DNA of 31,820 bases from Paulinella micropora (GCA_009731375.1 BJOX01000218.1:635236-667055); one strand, 5' to 3'; numbered from the stretch's first letter, positions 10,361-19,500 are shown. Made by a program: numbers and translations. The notes: generated from the sequence alone by a model not told the origin.

Positions 10361-11813
10361 AGGGGAAAAGAAGAAGAAGAAGAAGAAGAAGAAGAAGAAA
10401 AAAAAGAAAAGGAGGAGGAGGAGGAGGAGGAGAAGAAGAAGAAGAAGAAGAGAAAGAGGAAGAGGAGGAGGAGGAGGAGGAGGAGCAGGAGGAGGAGGAG
10501 CAGGAGAAGGAGGAGCAGGAGGAGGAGAAGGAGGAGGAGAAGGAGGAGGAGGAGGAGAAGAAGAAGAAGAAGAAGGAGGAGGAGGAGAAGGAGAGGAGGA
10601 GGAGGAGGAGGAGGAGAGGAGGAGGAGGAGGAGGAGGAGGAGGAGGAGGAGGAGGAGGAGGAGGAGGAGGAGGAGGAGGAGGAGGAGGAGGAGGAGGAGG
10701 AGGAGGAGGAGGAGGAGGAGGAGGAGGAGGAGGAGGAGGAGGAGGAGGAGGAGGAGGAGGAGGAGGAGGAGGAGGAGGAGGAGGAGGAGGAGGAGGAGGA
10801 GGAGGAGGAGGAGGAGGAGGAGGAGGAGGAGGAGGAGGAGGAGGAGGAGGAGGAGGAGGAGGAGGAGGAGGAGGAGGAGGAGGAGGAGGAGGAGGAGGAG
10901 GAGGAGGAGGAGGAGGAGGAGGAGGAGGAGGAGGAGGAGGAGGAGGAGGAGGAGGAGGAGGAGGAGGAGGAGGAGGAGGAGGAGGAGGAGGAGGAGGAGG
11001 AGGAGGAGGAGGAGGAGGAGGAGGAGGAGGAGGAGGAGGAGGAGGAGGAGGAGGAGGAGGAGGAGGAGGAGGAGGAGGAGGAGGAGGAGGAGGAGGAGGA
11101 GGAGGAGGAGGAGGAGGAGGAGGAGGAGGAGGAGGAGGAGGAGGAGGAGGAGGAGGAGGAGGAGGAGGAGGAGGAGGAGGAGGAGGAGGAGGAGGAGGAG
11201 GAGGAGGAGGAGGAGGAGGAGGAGGAGGAGGAGGAGGAGGAGGAGGAGGAGGAGGAGGAGGAGGAGGAGGAGGAGGAGGAGGAGGAGGAGGAGGAGGAGG
11301 AGGAGGAGGAGGAGGAGGAGGAGGAGGAGGAGGAGGAGGAGGAGGAGGAGGAGGAGGAGGAGGAGGAGGAGGAGGAGGAGGAGGAGGAGGAGGAGGAGGA
11401 GGAGGAGGAGGAGGAGGAGGAGGAGGAGGAGGAGGAGGAGGAGGAGGAGGAGGAGGAGGAGGAGGAGGAGGAGGAGGAGGAGGAGGAGGAGGAGGAGGAG
11501 GAGGAGGAGGAGGAGGAGGAGGAGGAGGAGGAGGAGGAGGAGGAGGAGGAGGAGGAGGAGGAGGAGGAGGAGGAGGAGGAGGAGGAGGAGGAGGAGGNNN
11601 NNNNNNNGAAGAAGAAGAAGGAGAAGAAGAAGAAGAAGGAGGAGGAGGAGGAGGAGAAGAAGAAGAAGAAAAAGAAGAAGAAGAAGAAGAAGAAGAAGCA
11701 GGTGGAGGAGGAGGAGGAGGAGGAGAGGGAGGAGGAGGAGGATGAGGAGGAGGAAGAGGAGGAGGACGAGAAGAAGAAGAAGAAGAAGAAGAAGAAGAAG
11801 AAGAAGAAGAGAA

Positions 11814-11848
<35 letters not shown>

Positions 11849-11953
11849 AGAAGGAGAAGAAGAAGAAGAAGGAGAAGAAGGAGAAGAAGGAGATGAAGAA
11901 GAAGAAGAAGAAGAAGAAGAAGAAAAGAAGAAGAAGAAGAAGAAGAAGAAGAA
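10361..11953. repeat. 1.6-kb purine tract with about 980 bp of pure (AGG)n
   Basis: GAA and GGA blocks flank an uninterrupted (AGG)n from about 10616 to 11597, roughly 327 perfect units. A 10-N gap (11598-11607) follows, then mixed GAA/GGA to 11953. The plus strand is almost entirely purine. Poly-Glu, poly-Arg and poly-Gly frames are translation artefacts. Runs of GG every 3 bases and mirror symmetry make quadruplex or triplex formation plausible (established for such sequences). Confidence 0.97.
11598..11607. other. assembly gap (10 N)
   Basis: A run of exactly ten N at the right end of the pure (AGG)n block. True length unknown, so the array may be longer than shown. Confidence 0.99.
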
Positions 11954-12262
11954 CCCTTGTCAAAGTTACCTCTTGTTGTGGCGAGTACTTGCGGCCCAGG
12001 ACGCGGGAAATGGCACGCACAACTGCTCCGGCCATGATGCTACATGTACAAGCCGAGGATACGAGACGCGGATATGGCAAAAAAACGTGGTAAGTTTCCG
12101 GGAAATCACCGCAAATATCGTGAAATTCTCGCTGCCTTCGCTTCCCATGTTATATATGATTGCTTTAGGAGAAGAGTTGTCTCTTTATGGGCGCTGTATG
12201 AATGTACTATGTGTACATGTACTGATAACACAAGCGAAGTGGCATGCAACACCGCTCCGGGC
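11954..12262 (+). repeat. partial M2 module and flanking unique sequence
   Basis: 12080-12147 closely matches 1971-2038 of module M2 (AACGTGGTAAGTTTCCGGGA, then CGCTGCCTTCGCTTCCC). An internal repeat is also present: TGGCACGCACAACTGCTCCG near 12010 and TGGCATGCAACACCGCTCCG near 12241. No gene recognised. Confidence 0.75.
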
Positions 12263-12317
12263 ATGACGCGAAGGAAGAAAGAAAGAAAGAAAGAAAGAAA
12301 AGAAAGGAAGGAAGGAA

Positions 12318-12350
<33 letters not shown>

Positions 12351-12415
12351 GAAGGAAACAAGGAAGGAAGGAAGGAAGGAAGGAAGAAAGAAAGGAAGAA
12401 AGGAAGGAAGGAAGA
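12263..12415. repeat. (GAAA)/(GGAA)n array
   Basis: GAAA tetranucleotides grading into GGAA; purine-only on the plus strand. Confidence 0.95.
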
Positions 12416-12505
12416 TATGTTTGGTCTATCAGCTCTGCATATCAGAAGACATAGGCATCCATTCCACCCCGCCGCCAATCGGCGACTGGGTAGCGGAAAG
12501 AAGGA
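12416..12505. other. unique spacer
   Basis: About 90 bp (TATCAGCTCTGCATATCAG, CGCCGCCAATCGGCGACTGG). No recognised feature. Confidence 0.6.
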
Positions 12506-12529
12506 AGATAGACAGACAGACAGACAGAC

Positions 12530-12575
<46 letters not shown>

Positions 12576-12661
12576 GATAGGATAGGATAGGATAGGATAG
12601 GATAGGATAGATAGATAGATGGGTAGGTGGGTAGGTAGGTAGGTAGCTAGATAGATAGATG

Positions 12662-12696
<35 letters not shown>

Positions 12697-12697
12697 G
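12506..12697. repeat. (GACA)n, (GATA)n and (GGATA)n arrays
   Basis: CAGA, GATA, then pentanucleotide GGATA (about 12572-12609), then GATA/GGTA again. The pentamer block is embedded between tetramer blocks. Confidence 0.95.
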
Positions 12698-12737
12698 GTA
12701 TCTTTAACTGACACTCCGAGTCTCGTCCCGGGGGTTG

Positions 12738-12746
12738 AAATCAACC

Positions 12747-12786
<40 letters not shown>

Positions 12787-12881
12787 CCACAACAACCACA
12801 ACAACAACAACCACAACAACAACCACAACAACCACAACAACCACAACAACAACCACCACAACCACCACCACCACCACCACC

Positions 12882-12912
<31 letters not shown>

Positions 12913-13399
12913 CCACAACAACAACCACAACAACAACAACAACAACAACCACAACCACAACAACCACAACAACAACAACAACAACAACAACAACANNNNN
13001 NNNNNNNNNNNNNNNNNNNNNNNNNNNNNNNNNNNNNNNNNNNNNNNNNNNNNNNNNNNNNNNNNNNNNNNNNNNNNNNNNNNNNNNNNNNNNNNNNNNN
13101 NNNNNNNNNNNNNNNNNNNNNNNNNNNNNNNNNNNNNNNNNNNNNNNNNNNNNNNNNNNNNNNNNNNNNNNNNNNNNNNNNNNNNNNNNNNNNNNNNNNN
13201 NNNNNNNNNNNNNNNNNNNNNNNNNNNNNNNNNNNNNNNNNNNNNNNNNNNNNNNNNNNNNNNNNNNNNNNNNNNNNNNNNNNNNNNNNNNNNNNNNNNN
13301 NNNNNNNNNNNNNNNNNNACCACAACAACCACCACAACAACAACCACAACAACAACCACAACAACAACCACAACAACAACCACAACCACAACCACAACC

Positions 13400-13433
<34 letters not shown>

Positions 13434-13636
13434 CCACCACAACAACCACCACAACAACCACCACAACAACCACCACAACAACCACCACCACAACAACAAC
13501 AACCACCACCACAACAACAACAACAACAACAACCACAACAACAACCACAACCACAACCACAACAACCACCACAACAACCACCACAACAACCACCACAACA
13601 ACCACCACCACCAACACCAACAACAACAACAACAAC
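12738..13636. repeat. (AAC)/(ACC)n array with 323-N gap
   Basis: CAA/CCA triplets on both sides of an N gap at 12996-13318. Variation is almost only A to C at one triplet position, so one frame reads poly-Thr and others Gln/Pro or Asn/His. No start-to-stop gene structure. Confidence 0.96.
12996..13318. other. assembly gap (323 N)
   Basis: N run inside the AAC/ACC array. Confidence 0.99.
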
Positions 13637-13644
13637 GAGAGAGA

Positions 13645-13699
<55 letters not shown>
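13637..13699. repeat. (GA)n
   Basis: GAGA tract immediately following the AAC array. Confidence 0.95.
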
Positions 13700-13701
<2 letters not shown>

Positions 13702-13759
13702 TGTGTGTGTCTTTACGATGATACGCCGAGGCCTGTCCCGTTGGGTAAGATAGACCATG

Positions 13760-14060
13760 TTCTGATTCGTAAACCCAGACCTCGTGCCTGCAGATGAGAT
13801 GAGTGTGTGTGTGTGTGTGTGTGTGTGTTTCTTTTGTTTGTTTGTTTTTGATAGGTTCTGCTCCGCAAACCCAAAACTCGCGCCTACAGATTTGTTGCTG
13901 TGTGTATGTGGTTTGTTTGTTTGTTTGTTTGTTTGTTTGTTTGTTTGATTGTTTGTTTGTTTGTTCGTTCTTATTCGCAAAACCCAAACCACGTGCCTAC
14001 ATATGTATGTATGCATGTATGTATGTAGCTTATATACGTTTGTATGTATGTAGCATATGT
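13760..14060 (+). repeat. module M5, three copies each followed by a different microsatellite
   Basis: Copies at 13760-13795, 13856-13891 and 13968-14004 share TTCT..TTCGCAAACCCA..C(T/A)CG(T/C)GCCTACAGAT. Copy 1 is followed by (GT)n (13800-13828) then TTTG repeats. Copy 2 is followed by a short GT run then (GTTT)n (to about 13966). Copy 3 is followed by (GTAT)n. The core is conserved while the adjoining microsatellite differs. Confidence 0.88.
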
Positions 14061-14103
14061 AACCCCTATGCAACTCATGTATGTATGCATGATAGTAAGT
14101 AGG

Positions 14104-14146
14104 ATGTGTGCGTGTGTGTGTGTGTGTGTGTGTGCGTGTGTGTATG
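14104..14146. repeat. (GT)n
   Basis: TGTG tract with CGTG variants. Confidence 0.93.
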
Positions 14147-14225
14147 TTCGGATGTCATGCATAGTAATGAACCGGCATTGCGAACGCCTTTTGCAACTGC
14201 GCTTCCAAGCGCTTGCTCTCCACGT

Positions 14226-14324
14226 CAAGGCAAACGACCCCGAGACAGATCAGCACACACTTAATCAAAACAGCTCGACCTGTACAAGTAAGTAAGTAAG
14301 TAAAATAGGTAAGTGAGTAAAGTG

Positions 14325-14355
<31 letters not shown>

Positions 14356-14420
14356 CAATATCAAGGGAAACGACGCCGACACACATCAACAGGCACTTGG
14401 TTAGCACTGCTCGACCTACA
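14226..14420 (+). repeat. module M6, two copies with (AAGT)n and (CGTA)n
   Basis: TCAAGGCAAACGACCCCGAG..GCTCGACCTGTA (14226-14283) and TCAAGGGAAACGACGCCGAC..GCTCGACCTACA (14361-14420) are about 75 percent alike by eye. Copy 1 is followed by (AAGT)n at 14284-14354, copy 2 by (CGTA)n at 14421. Confidence 0.82.
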
Positions 14421-14745
14421 GACGTACGTACGTACGTAACGTAACGTAGCGTAACGTAGCGTAGCGTAACATTACATTAGATTACATTAGATTACATTAC
14501 ATGACGTTACATTACATTATGTTACGTTACATTACATTACATAATATTAAATTGCATTACATTACATTGCATTACATTACGTGACCATTACATTACGTTA
14601 CGTTACGTTACGTTACATTACATGAAATTACATTGAATTACATTACATTACATGACATTACATTACTTTACATTACGTTACATTACATTACATTGCATTA
14701 CATTGCATTACATTACATTACATTACATTACATTACATGCATACA
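14421..14745. repeat. (CGTA)n grading into (ATTAC)n pentamers
   Basis: Starts as CGTA tetramers, becomes CGTAA and CGTAG pentamers, then ATTAC pentamers with GTTAC, ATGAC and ATTGC variants. The gradation shows the pentamer array arising next to the tetramer. Confidence 0.92.
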
Positions 14746-14818
14746 TACCGTTCTGAGGGTCTGCAAAGTCCATCATATCCGAACGTGTGTAAATGGCAAT
14801 TTCTACACACACATATAA
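14746..14818. other. unique spacer
   Basis: Short non-repetitive segment (CCGTTCTGAGGGTCTGCAAA..). Nothing recognised. Confidence 0.55.
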
Positions 14819-15240
14819 CAGATTAGATTAGATTAGGATAGATTAGGATTAGGATTAGGATTAAGATTAGGGTTAGGGTTAGGGGGTTAGGGTTAAGATT
14901 AGGATTGGGATTGGGATTGGGATTGGGTTGAGGATGAGGATGAGGATGCGGATTAGGATGAGGATTAGAATGAGGATTAGGATTAGGATTAGGATTAGGA
15001 TTCGATTCAATTCAATTTGATTCGATTCGATTCGATTCGATTAAGATTTAGATTAGGATTAATATTAGAATTAAGATTAGGATTAAGATTAGGATTGAGA
15101 TTAGAATTAAGATAAGGATTAAGATTAGGATTAAGATTCGGATTTGGATTCGGATTCGGATTCGGATGAGGATTTAGGTTTAGATTAGGATAGATTAGGA
15201 TTAGGATTAGGATTAGGATTAGATTAGATGAGATTAGATT
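14819..15240. repeat. (GATTAG)n-type hexamer array, telomere-like variants
   Basis: TTAGGA/TTAAGA/TTGGGA hexamers with a short TTAGGGTTAGGG block at 14867-14894, ATGAGG and TTCGAT sub-blocks. Resembles a degenerate derivative of TTAGGG. Confidence 0.9.
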
Positions 15241-15394
15241 GATACCTTCTTGTGCTCCTACCGATAACGTGTGGGAAGGAGAAGGGGGTAAGGAGGAGGA
15301 AGAGAGGAGAAATATAGGAGAAGAGGAGGAAGCGAGGGCGAATGCTTCGCAGGAGGCGCCCAACGGACATTTGCCATCGATAGTAACTATATAC
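15241..15394 (+). repeat. module M7, copy 1
   Basis: GGAGGAAGCGAGGGCGAATG, CTTCGCAGGAGGCGCCC, GGACATTTGCCATCGATAGT, then AACTATATACACAG leading into (GTAA)n. A second full copy is at about 15973-16045 and shortened copies (ACATTTGCCATCGATCGTCA) at 15816 and 15887. Confidence 0.82.
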
Positions 15395-15527
15395 ACAGTA
15401 AGTAATAAGTAAGTAAGTAAGTGAGTAAGTAAGTGAGTAAGTAAGTGAGTAAGTAAGTGAGTAAGTAAGTGAGTAAGTGAGTAAGTAAGTGAGTAAGTAA
15501 GTGAGTAAGTAAGTATGTAAGTAAGTA

Positions 15528-15558
<31 letters not shown>

Positions 15559-15703
15559 GAGTAAGTATGTAAGTAAGTAAGTGAGTAAGTAAGTGAGTAA
15601 GTAAGTGAGTAAGTAAGTAAGTAAGTAAGTAAGTGAGTAAGTAAGTAAGTAAGTGAGTAAGTGAGTAAGTGAGTGAGTAAGTAAGTAAGCGAGTAAGTAA
15701 GTA

Positions 15704-15774
<71 letters not shown>

Positions 15775-15776
15775 GA
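15395..15776. repeat. (GTAA)n array
   Basis: About 380 bp of GTAA with GTGA, GTAT and GCGA variants; variants are interspersed, often as AAGTAAGTGAGT. Confidence 0.96.
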
Positions 15777-16045
15777 ACAATAGATCATTAGGGGTAGGTA
15801 GATAACTAGGTAGGAACATTTGCCATCGATCGTCACTGCACAGACAGGCAACAGATCGATAGGTAGGTAGGTAAGTAGGTCGTAGAACATTTGCCATCGA
15901 TCGTCACTACACAGACAGGCAATGGATCGATAGGTAGGTAGGTAAGTAGGTCGTAGGTAGGTATGGTAGGTAGATAAGAGGAGGAAGCGAGGGTGAGGCT
16001 TCGTAGAGGCACCCGAGGGACATTTCCCATCGATAGTAACTATAT
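15777..16045 (+). repeat. module M7, further copies
   Basis: Two 74-bp tandem units (about 15812-15885 and 15886-15957) share ACATTTGCCATCGATCGTCA, CACAGACAGGCAA, GATCGATAGGTAGG and GTAAGTAGGTCGTAG. A full M7 copy follows at 15973-16045 and runs into (TA)n. Confidence 0.85.
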
Positions 16046-16046
16046 A

Positions 16047-16102
<56 letters not shown>
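16040..16102. repeat. (TA)n then (GA)n
   Basis: Alternating AT dinucleotides with one CATA, then a short GA run. Confidence 0.95.
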
Positions 16103-16110
16103 CAATAGAA

Positions 16111-16200
16111 CAACAGGTTGGTAGGTAGATGAGCAGGTGTCAGGTGGTAGGTAGATGAGCAGGTGTCAGGTGGTAGGTAGGTCAATCGATAGGCTGTGCT
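16111..16200 (+). repeat. short tandem duplication
   Basis: GGTAGGTAGATGAGCAGGTG followed by TCAGGT occurs twice with a period near 28 bp. Confidence 0.75.
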
Positions 16201-16223
16201 AGTACAGCACGGTTAATAAGGAC

Positions 16224-16287
16224 TTAGGGTTAGGTTAGGGTTAGGGTTAGGGTTAGGGTTAGGTTAGGGTTAGGGTTAGGGTTAGGG
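16224..16287 (+). repeat. interstitial (TTAGGG)n
   Basis: Eleven units: nine TTAGGG and two TTAGG. TTAGGG is the telomere repeat of animals, many fungi and several protist and algal groups. Flanked by unrelated sequence on both sides, so this is interstitial, not a chromosome end in the assembly. Confidence 0.95.
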
Positions 16288-16720
16288 ACCGGCCACGTTG
16301 ACTACTCTGCCTCCTTGTCTGTTTTCCCATGTGATGGGCGGCGTGTCAGTCCAACCGCCCATCAGATCGATACGTACAGGCGCCTCCACGTCCACTCTGT
16401 CCAGCGGTTGAACCTCAACAATACAACGCACACGAACAAACACGCAGAAGCTGACGTGATGCAGACCATCACACCCAAGCCCTGCCCCNNNNNNNNNNNN
16501 NNNNNNNNNNNNNNNNNNNNNNNNNNNNNNNNNNNNNNNNNNNNNNNCCCCCCCCCCCCCTCCCCCTTCCCCGCGGGATGAGCCTTTGCAACGAGCTTGC
16601 CTACAACGCTACATATACATGCATACATGACATGATCTATCCTGTCGCATATGAGTTCGATACGGACAGGCGCTTCCACATCAAACCTGTCCAGCGGTTG
16701 TATTTACACACACACACAAT
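16288..16720 (+). repeat. module M8 copies with a poly-C gap
   Basis: A perfect 10-bp hairpin, TGATGGGCGG (16332-16341) / CCGCCCATCA (16355-16364), precedes GATACGTACAGGCGCCTCCA..CTGTCCAGCGGTTG (16369-16410). A second copy, TTCGATACGGACAGGCGCTT..CTGTCCAGCGGTTG, lies at 16653-16700. The N gap 16489-16547 lies between CCCC and a 13-base C run. No gene recognised. Confidence 0.78.
16489..16547. other. assembly gap (59 N) at a poly-C tract
   Basis: N run flanked by C homopolymers on both sides. Confidence 0.99.
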
Positions 16721-16735
16721 ATATATATATATATG

Positions 16736-16769
<34 letters not shown>

Positions 16770-16895
16770 CATACATACATACATACATACGTACATACAT
16801 ACATACATACATATATATATATAAATATTATATATATATATACATTAGATATATATATATATATATATAGATAGATAGATAGATAGATAGATGTA
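16700..16895. repeat. (CA)n, (TA)n, (CATA)n and (GATA)n
   Basis: Successive short arrays, AT-rich, beginning immediately after the second M8 copy. Confidence 0.93.
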
Positions 16896-17127
16896 GATAC
16901 ATATATATCACTTCGTACACATACATGACATACATAGATAACGTCACGAGTTCATACAAGGGCTTCACGCTCAACTGTTTCCAAGGGGCTTTCCTCTACG
17001 TGCATATACATAAACATACATACATATACATACATACAGTACGTCATCCGACCAACCGCCTCATAAGGCTAAAGCAGGGCTGATATTGAAGCCTCTATAC
17101 CTAACTGATACATGGCCAAGATACACA
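16896..17127 (+). repeat. degenerate third M8 copy and flank
   Basis: GAGTTCATACAAGGGCTTCA then CAACTGTTTCCAA (16948-16984) resembles the M8 core. CATA arrays and a unique stretch follow. No gene recognised. Confidence 0.5.
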
Positions 17128-17250
17128 CACACACACACAAAGAAAGAAAGAAGGAAAGAAAGAAAGAAAGAAAGAAAGAAGGAAGGAAGGAAAGTAGGAA
17201 AGAAGGAAAAAAAACAAAAAAGAAAGAAAGAAAGAAAGAAAGAAAGAGTC
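17128..17250. repeat. (CA)n then (GAAA)n
   Basis: CACACA followed by GAAA/GGAA tetranucleotides. Confidence 0.94.
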
Positions 17251-17360
17251 AACAAACTTACCCTTTCGTAGGCTGTTTGTGGGTTGCCGAGTGAATGCAC
17301 TCCGGCCTGCGTCAAACTGCGCCAATTCTGGTCGTACACCTGGGGAAACCAAGATAAGTG
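17251..17360. other. unique segment
   Basis: Non-repetitive 110 bp (TTACCCTTTCGTAGGCTG..GCGTCAAACTGCGCC). No recognised feature; ends at AAAT repeats. Confidence 0.55.
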
Positions 17361-17426
17361 AGTAAGCAAATAAATAAATAAGTAAATAAATAAATAAATG
17401 AATAAATGAATGAATGAATGAATGAA

Positions 17427-17469
<43 letters not shown>

Positions 17470-17510
17470 ATTATATATTATATATATATATATACATATA
17501 TATATATCGT
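17361..17510. repeat. (AAAT)n / (AATG)n and (TA)n
   Basis: TAAA tetranucleotides with a TGAA block, then AT dinucleotides. Confidence 0.95.
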
Positions 17511-17587
17511 ATACCTGTGCATGAATTTGTATACATACAAATACAAATGAATGTAAATAAAAAATGAATAGCAATAGACGTAAAAAT

Positions 17588-17680
17588 AAACGAAAGAAAG
17601 AAAGAAAGAAAGAAAGAAAAAAAGAAAGAAAGAAAGAAAGAAAGAAAGACTGAAAGAAAGAAAGAAAGAAAGAAAGAAGG
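17588..17680. repeat. (GAAA)n
   Basis: AAAG tetranucleotides with one CTG interruption, ending at module M9. Confidence 0.95.
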
Positions 17681-17684
17681 AAGA

Positions 17685-17796
17685 TCAAACCTCTGCAGCA
17701 GCTGCTCTGCGCTGCGAAGCCATTTCCCAGAGTAAGTAAGTAAGTAAAAGAGAAAGAGAAAGCAAGAAAGAAAGAGAGAGAGAGAGATATAGATAG

Positions 17797-17835
<39 letters not shown>

Positions 17836-17997
17836 CAGAGAGAGAGTCAAACCTCTGCAGCAGCTGCTCTGTGCTGTGAAGCCACTTCCCAGAGTAAGCA
17901 AGTAAATAAGTAAGTAATAAAAAACAAAACAAACAAAACAAAACATAACAAAAAAAAAAAGAAAAAAAAAAAAAAAAAAGAAAAAGGGAGAGAGAGA

Positions 17998-18030
<33 letters not shown>

Positions 18031-18812
18031 GAGAGAAGAGAGAGCGAGAGAGAGAGAGAGAGAGAGAGTCAAACCTCTGCAGCAGCTGCTCTGCGCTGTG
18101 AAGCCACTTCCCACAGCTCCTGGCGCCTACATTCGTACAGATACAGACATAGTTATAGACATAGATATAGATATACATCTAGATGTAAAAGTAGATGTCG
18201 ATATAGAGATAGATTTTTGCTCTGCTGCGCTGTCAAGTCACTTCCCAAGCTCCTGGCGCCTACATTCATACAGATATACAGATACAGCTACATATTTAGA
18301 CATAGTTTTAGACATAGATATAGATATAGGTCTAGATGTAAGAATAGACATAGATATAGAGATAGATTCTTGCTCTGCTGCGCTGTCAAGTCACTTCCCA
18401 CAGCTCCTGGCGCCTACATAGATAAAGACACAGCTATGTATCTAGACATAGTTCGAGACATAGATATAGATATAGATCTAAAATAGATATAGATATAGAT
18501 ATAGATTTCTTGCTGTGAACCTACTACCCACAGCTCCTGGCGCCTACGTAGTATTACATACAAATACAAATACAGATGTAGATGTGAACATAAATATAGA
18601 TATAGATATCAACATAGATAGAGTAGGTATAGATATATGCTCTGCGTTGTGAACCCACTTCCCAAAGCTCCTCGCGCCTACATGCATACATACAGATATG
18701 GTAGATATGGCAATAGAGGCAGATTTAGATATAAATATATCTATATCGACATCTATATCTCAATCTCTGCGCTGGAAACACACTGAACACACTTCCAGAG
18801 CGCCTGACCACT
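17685..18812 (+). repeat. module M9, eight degenerate copies with microsatellites between
   Basis: Copies near 17685, 17847, 18069, 18217, 18369, 18507, 18637 and 18764 share CTCTGCAGCAGCTGCTCTG (palindromic AGCAGCTGCT), GTGAAGCCACTTCCCA and, from copy 3 on, CAGCTCCTGGCGCCTACAT. Copies 1 and 2 end at CCCAGAG followed by (TAAG)n and then GA-rich arrays. Copies 3-7 run into AGATAT/AGACAT hexamer repeats, period about 140-150 bp. No shared frame; not coding. Confidence 0.85.
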
Positions 18813-18825
18813 ACACGTGGATCAT

Positions 18826-18826
18826 G

Positions 18827-18896
<70 letters not shown>

Positions 18897-18953
18897 CTAG
18901 TAGTACTACTAGTACTACTAGTACTACTAGTACTACTACTACTACTACTACTG

Positions 18954-18987
<34 letters not shown>

Positions 18988-19009
18988 TTCTACTACAACT
19001 ACAACTACA

Positions 19010-19052
<43 letters not shown>
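18826..19052. repeat. (CTA)n trinucleotide array
   Basis: ACT triplets with CTAGTA palindromic sub-blocks (about 18896-18935) and TCT/AAC variants; one frame reads poly-Thr. Confidence 0.96.
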
Positions 19053-19082
<30 letters not shown>

Positions 19083-19085
19083 ATA

Positions 19086-19121
<36 letters not shown>

Positions 19122-19122
19122 T

Positions 19123-19188
<66 letters not shown>

Positions 19189-19231
19189 AATAAATAAATA
19201 ATAATGATAATAATAATAATATTAATAATAA
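19053..19231. repeat. (AAT)n / (AAC)n, contiguous with the SINE 3' tail
   Basis: AAT triplets with AAC and AAAT blocks. In the minus orientation of the adjacent SINE this is the (ATT)n tail. Confidence 0.95.
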
Positions 19232-19498
19232 TAGTGCTTCTCTGTCAATGGCTGATGCATTTCTGCACATGCGCCTCCATCGTCTCACCCGTGAGGGGAG
19301 TACGAAGAATTGACGATAAGCTCTAATGACACCCCCGCAAGGGCAGTTCCAACACTTCCAGACGGGCCGGTATGTTCAATGAAAATACTGGTCCAGACGG
19401 ATCGGTATGTTCAATGAAAATACTGGTGGCACCGACGGGAATCGAACTGGCGACAGGGCTCAGATGGTAGAACTTGACCACTGGGCTATCACGGTGTC
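19232..19498 (-). mobile_element. tRNA-derived SINE-like retroposon, copy 1
   Basis: Reading the minus strand: a tRNA-like head (19427-19498), a trailing CCA (19424-19426), two direct repeats of 35 bp (19393-19427 and 19358-19392), a body of about 125 bp, then (ATT)n. The head has an A-box TAGCCCAGTGG (19478-19488) and a B-box AGTTCGATTCC (19438-19448), 10 of 11 to the Pol III consensus. The ends GACACCG and CGGTGCC pair at 6 of 7 positions. A discriminator A plus CCA suggests origin from a mature tRNA. The T and anticodon stems are degraded, so this is not a working tRNA gene. Copy 2, about 98 percent identical with no indels, is at 25716-25980. Confidence 0.85.

Positions 19499-19500
<2 letters not shown>

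Noticed and set aside
10254-12266. Open frames of 465-644 codons over the purine tract (poly-Pro, poly-Glu, poly-Arg, poly-Gly)
   Set aside because: They are translations of (AGG)n and GAA/GGA in every frame and cross an N gap. No composition or domain suggests a protein.
12735-13721. Gln/Pro- or Thr-rich protein over the AAC/ACC array
   Set aside because: CAA/CCA triplets contain no stops in any forward frame, and a third of the frame is N.
16224-16287. True telomere end
   Set aside because: Sequence continues on both sides for more than 15 kb; interstitial.
19427-19498. Functional tRNA gene on the minus strand
   Set aside because: The T and anticodon stems do not pair well and CCA is encoded, so it reads as a SINE head, not an active tRNA gene.
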